Source: Nocardioides zeae (GTDB lineage: Bacteria > Actinomycetota > Actinomycetes > Propionibacteriales > Nocardioidaceae). Taken from it: a stretch of 64,000 bases of DNA. The notes under the pieces are model-generated. The model did not search any database, was not told the origin of the DNA, and saw nothing but the letters and a program-made list of their open reading frames with translations. The stretch lies in contig NZ_JAUTAN010000001.1 of NCBI RefSeq assembly GCF_030818655.1, positions 434,001-498,000 on the forward strand, in the 5' to 3' direction. This document shows, piece after piece, positions 62,041 to 64,000 of the stretch. The translations under genes were made by a program, and so were the position numbers. Every line of letters starts with the position of its first letter. The stretch's first letter is position 1.

Positions 62041-64000
62041 TTGACCGAGACCACTCCTGCCGGCCCCGTCATCTCGGCGGTCGAGACCGTCCTCGACAAC
62101 GGCCGCTTCGGCAAGCGCACCATCAAGTTCGAGACGGGCCTGCTGGCCCGCCAGGCCGCCGGTTCCGTGACGGCCTACCTCGACGACGACACGATGCTGC
62201 TGTCCGCCACCACCGCGGGCAAGCACCCCAAGGACCACTTCGACTTCTTCCCCCTGACGATCGACGTCGAGGAGCGGATGTACGCCGCGGGCCAGATCCC
62301 CGGCTCGTTCTTCCGCTCCGAGGGTCGCCCGGGCGAGGACGCGATCCTCGCCTGCCGGCTGATCGACCGCCCGCTGCGCCCGACCTTCAAGAAGGGCCTG
62401 CGCAACGAGGTCCAGGTCGTCATCACCGTCATGGCGCTCAACCCCGACGCGCCCTACGACGTGCTCGCGATCAACGCCGCGTCGATGTCGACGCAGCTCT
62501 CCGGCCTGCCCTTCTCCGGCCCCGTCGGTGGCGTGCGCGTCGCGCTCATCGAGGGCCAGTGGGTCGCCTTCCCGACGCACACGCAGCTCGAGGACGCGGT
62601 CTTCGACATGGTCGTCGCCGGCCGCGTCACGGAGACCGGCGACGTCGCGATCATGATGGTCGAGGCGGAGGCCACCGAGGGCAGCTGGAACCTGGTGCGC
62701 AGCGGCACGCAGGCGCCGACCGAGGAGGTCGTCGCCGGCGGTCTCGACGCGGCCAAGCCCTTCATCAAGCAGCTCGTCGAGGCCCAGGCGGAGCTCGCCA
62801 AGGCCGCCGCCAAGCCGGTCGTCGACTTCCCGATCTTCCTCGACTACGAGGACGACGTGTACGCCGCGGTCGAGGGCGCCGTCTCCGAGCAGACCGCCGC
62901 CGCGCTGACCATCGCCGGCAAGCAGGAGCGCGAGGAGCGCCTCGACGCCGTCAAGGCCGAGCTGGTCGAGAAGATCGGTGCGGACTTCGAGGGTCGCGAG
63001 AAGGAGGTCGGCGCGGCCTTCCGCTCGCTGACCAAGCAGCTCATGCGCGAGCGCGTCCTGCGCGACAAGGTCCGCATGGACGGTCGCGGCCTCGCCGACA
63101 TCCGTCCGCTGCACGCCGAGGTCGGCGTGATCCCGCGGGTCCACGGCTCGTCGCTCTTCGAGCGCGGCGAGACGCAGATCCTGGGCGTCACCACGCTCGG
63201 CATGCTGAAGATGGAGCAGCAGCTCGACACGCTGTCGCCGGAGAAGCACCGCCGCTACATGCACAAGTACGTCTTCCCGCCGTTCTCCACCGGCGAGACC
63301 GGCCGCGTGGGCTCGCCCAAGCGCCGCGAGATCGGCCACGGCGCTCTCGCGCGCCGCGCCCTCCTGCCGGTGCTGCCGTCGCGCGAGGAGTTCCCCTACG
63401 CGATCCGCCAGCTCTCCGAGGCCATGGGCTCCAACGGCTCCACCTCGATGGGCTCGGTCTGCGCCTCGACGCTCGGCCTGCTCCACGCCGGTGTGCCGCT
63501 GAAGGCGCCCGTCGCGGGCATCGCGATGGGCCTCATCTCCGGCGAGGTCGACGGCCAGACGCAGTACGTCGCGCTGACCGACATCCTCGGCGCCGAGGAC
63601 GCGATGGGCGACATGGACTTCAAGGTCGCCGGCACGCGCGAGTTCGTCACGGCCCTGCAGCTCGACACCAAGCTCGACGGCATCCCGGCGCAGGTCCTGG
63701 CCGGTGCCCTGACCCAGGCCCGCGACGCGCGTCTCGCGATCCTGGACGTCATGGCCGGCGCCATCGAGGCCCCGGCGGAGATGTCCTCGACCGCGCCGCG
63801 GATCATCACGGTGAAGATCCCCGTCGACAAGATCGGCGAGGTCATCGGCCCCAAGGGCAAGGTCATCAACCAGATCCAGGACGACACGGGCGCCCAGATC
63901 TCGATCGAGGACGACGGCACGATCTACATCGGTGCCAACGAGGGCTCGGCCGCCGAGGCCGCGCGCTCCGCGATCAACGCCATCGCCAACCCGACGATGC
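62041..64000 (+). CDS. pnp: Polyribonucleotide nucleotidyltransferase, 3'-truncated by window edge
   Basis: First 653 residues of PNPase, the 3'-to-5' phosphorolytic exoribonuclease and guanosine pentaphosphate-linked enzyme of actinobacteria. TTG start giving [20 protein letters not shown]; no ATG or GTG fits upstream. RNase PH domain 1 ([39 protein letters not shown]), linker helices, RNase PH domain 2 ([27 protein letters not shown]-type [16 protein letters not shown]), and the KH domain ([20 protein letters not shown]) up to base 64000. The S1 domain is beyond the window. Confidence 0.96.
   Translation, partial: MTETTPAGPVISAVETVLDNGRFGKRTIKFETGLLARQAAGSVTAYLDDDTMLLSATTAGKHPKDHFDFFPLTIDVEERMYAAGQIPGSFFRSEGRPGEDAILACRLIDRPLRPTFKKGLRNEVQVVITVMALNPDAPYDVLAINAASMSTQLSGLPFSGPVGGVRVALIEGQWVAFPTHTQLEDAVFDMVVAGRVTETGDVAIMMVEAEATEGSWNLVRSGTQAPTEEVVAGGLDAAKPFIKQLVEAQAELAKAAAKPVVDFPIFLDYEDDVYAAVEGAVSEQTAAALTIAGKQEREERLDAVKAELVEKIGADFEGREKEVGAAFRSLTKQLMRERVLRDKVRMDGRGLADIRPLHAEVGVIPRVHGSSLFERGETQILGVTTLGMLKMEQQLDTLSPEKHRRYMHKYVFPPFSTGETGRVGSPKRREIGHGALARRALLPVLPSREEFPYAIRQLSEAMGSNGSTSMGSVCASTLGLLHAGVPLKAPVAGIAMGLISGEVDGQTQYVALTDILGAEDAMGDMDFKVAGTREFVTALQLDTKLDGIPAQVLAGALTQARDARLAILDVMAGAIEAPAEMSSTAPRIITVKIPVDKIGEVIGPKGKVINQIQDDTGAQISIEDDGTIYIGANEGSAAEAARSAINAIANPTM

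Overview
The window is GC-rich chromosomal DNA (by eye around 70% or more) from an actinomycete, most likely Nocardioides or a close relative in the Nocardioidaceae (inference). The evidence is strong G/C third-position bias, many GTG and some TTG starts, actinobacterial family genes (DUF2469 after rnhB, DUF4439, DUF6318, fused Dpp-type ATPase), an unusual number of leaderless-type promoters (TANNNT placed 6-8 nt before the start codon), and actinobacterial gene orders (rpsP-khpA-rimM-trmD; rplS-lepB-rnhB; rpsB-tsf-pyrH-frr-cdsA-rlmN; dxr-rip1-ispG-GNAT-proS; rimP-nusA-ylxR-infB-rbfA-truB-ribF; rpsO-pnp). Most of the window is conserved housekeeping sequence. No tRNA, rRNA, CRISPR array, insertion sequence or prophage was seen.

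Layout. 1-4.8 kb: 3' part of glnD, ffh, a small NYN-like protein and an amidohydrolase. 5.0-12.2 kb: a Dpp/Opp-type ABC importer (lipoprotein, two permeases, fused double ATPase) with one antisense PH-domain gene inside it. 12.2-18.5 kb: rpsP, khpA, rimM, trmD, a second-locus ammonium transporter with a GlnR-like box, rplS, lepB, rnhB and a DUF2469 gene. 18.6-20.9 kb: a TadE/TadG-like pair without other Tad genes. 20.9-25.2 kb: yraN, comM, dprA and a reverse-strand M23 peptidase. 25.5-32 kb: rpsB to rlmN. 32-34.5 kb: a glycosyltransferase and two small genes. 34.6-44.6 kb: dxr, rip1, ispG, GNAT and proS, interrupted by a DUF6318 lipoprotein/PKD pair, a zinc dehydrogenase and a DoxX protein. 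44.6-46.4 kb: a CoA-transferase followed by a strongly structured intergenic region. 46.4-55.1 kb: a divergent lipoprotein/DUF4439 pair, then the rimP-to-ribF translation cluster. 55.1-61.3 kb: the fructose PTS locus (fruR-fruK-fruAB-ptsH on the reverse strand, divergent ptsI). 61.4-64 kb: rpsO and the 5' part of pnp.

How the genes work together. The conserved blocks supply ribosomal proteins and rRNA/tRNA modification, co-translational export (ffh, lepB), isoprenoid precursors (dxr, ispG), phospholipid precursor (cdsA), membrane-stress proteolysis (rip1), DNA uptake (comM, dprA), and fructose uptake with phosphorylation to fructose-1,6-bisphosphate. glnD and amt represent nitrogen control.

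Two genes, the ABC substrate-binding lipoprotein and the fructose PTS permease, each carry exactly one extra base. One extra base lies in a GC-dinucleotide run and the other in a C6 run. Downstream frames are intact, so these are more likely sequence errors than decay. The least explained DNA is intergenic: a 36-bp perfect palindrome with a shorter partner at 55.1-55.2 kb, three ~55-bp diverged repeats at 38.5-38.8 kb, two copies of a 46-bp stem-loop at 24.3-24.45 kb, and a possible small structured RNA at 46.2-46.4 kb. I found no clearly new multi-gene system. The best candidates for second looks are those repeats, the DUF6318/PKD pair and the orphan TadE/G pair.
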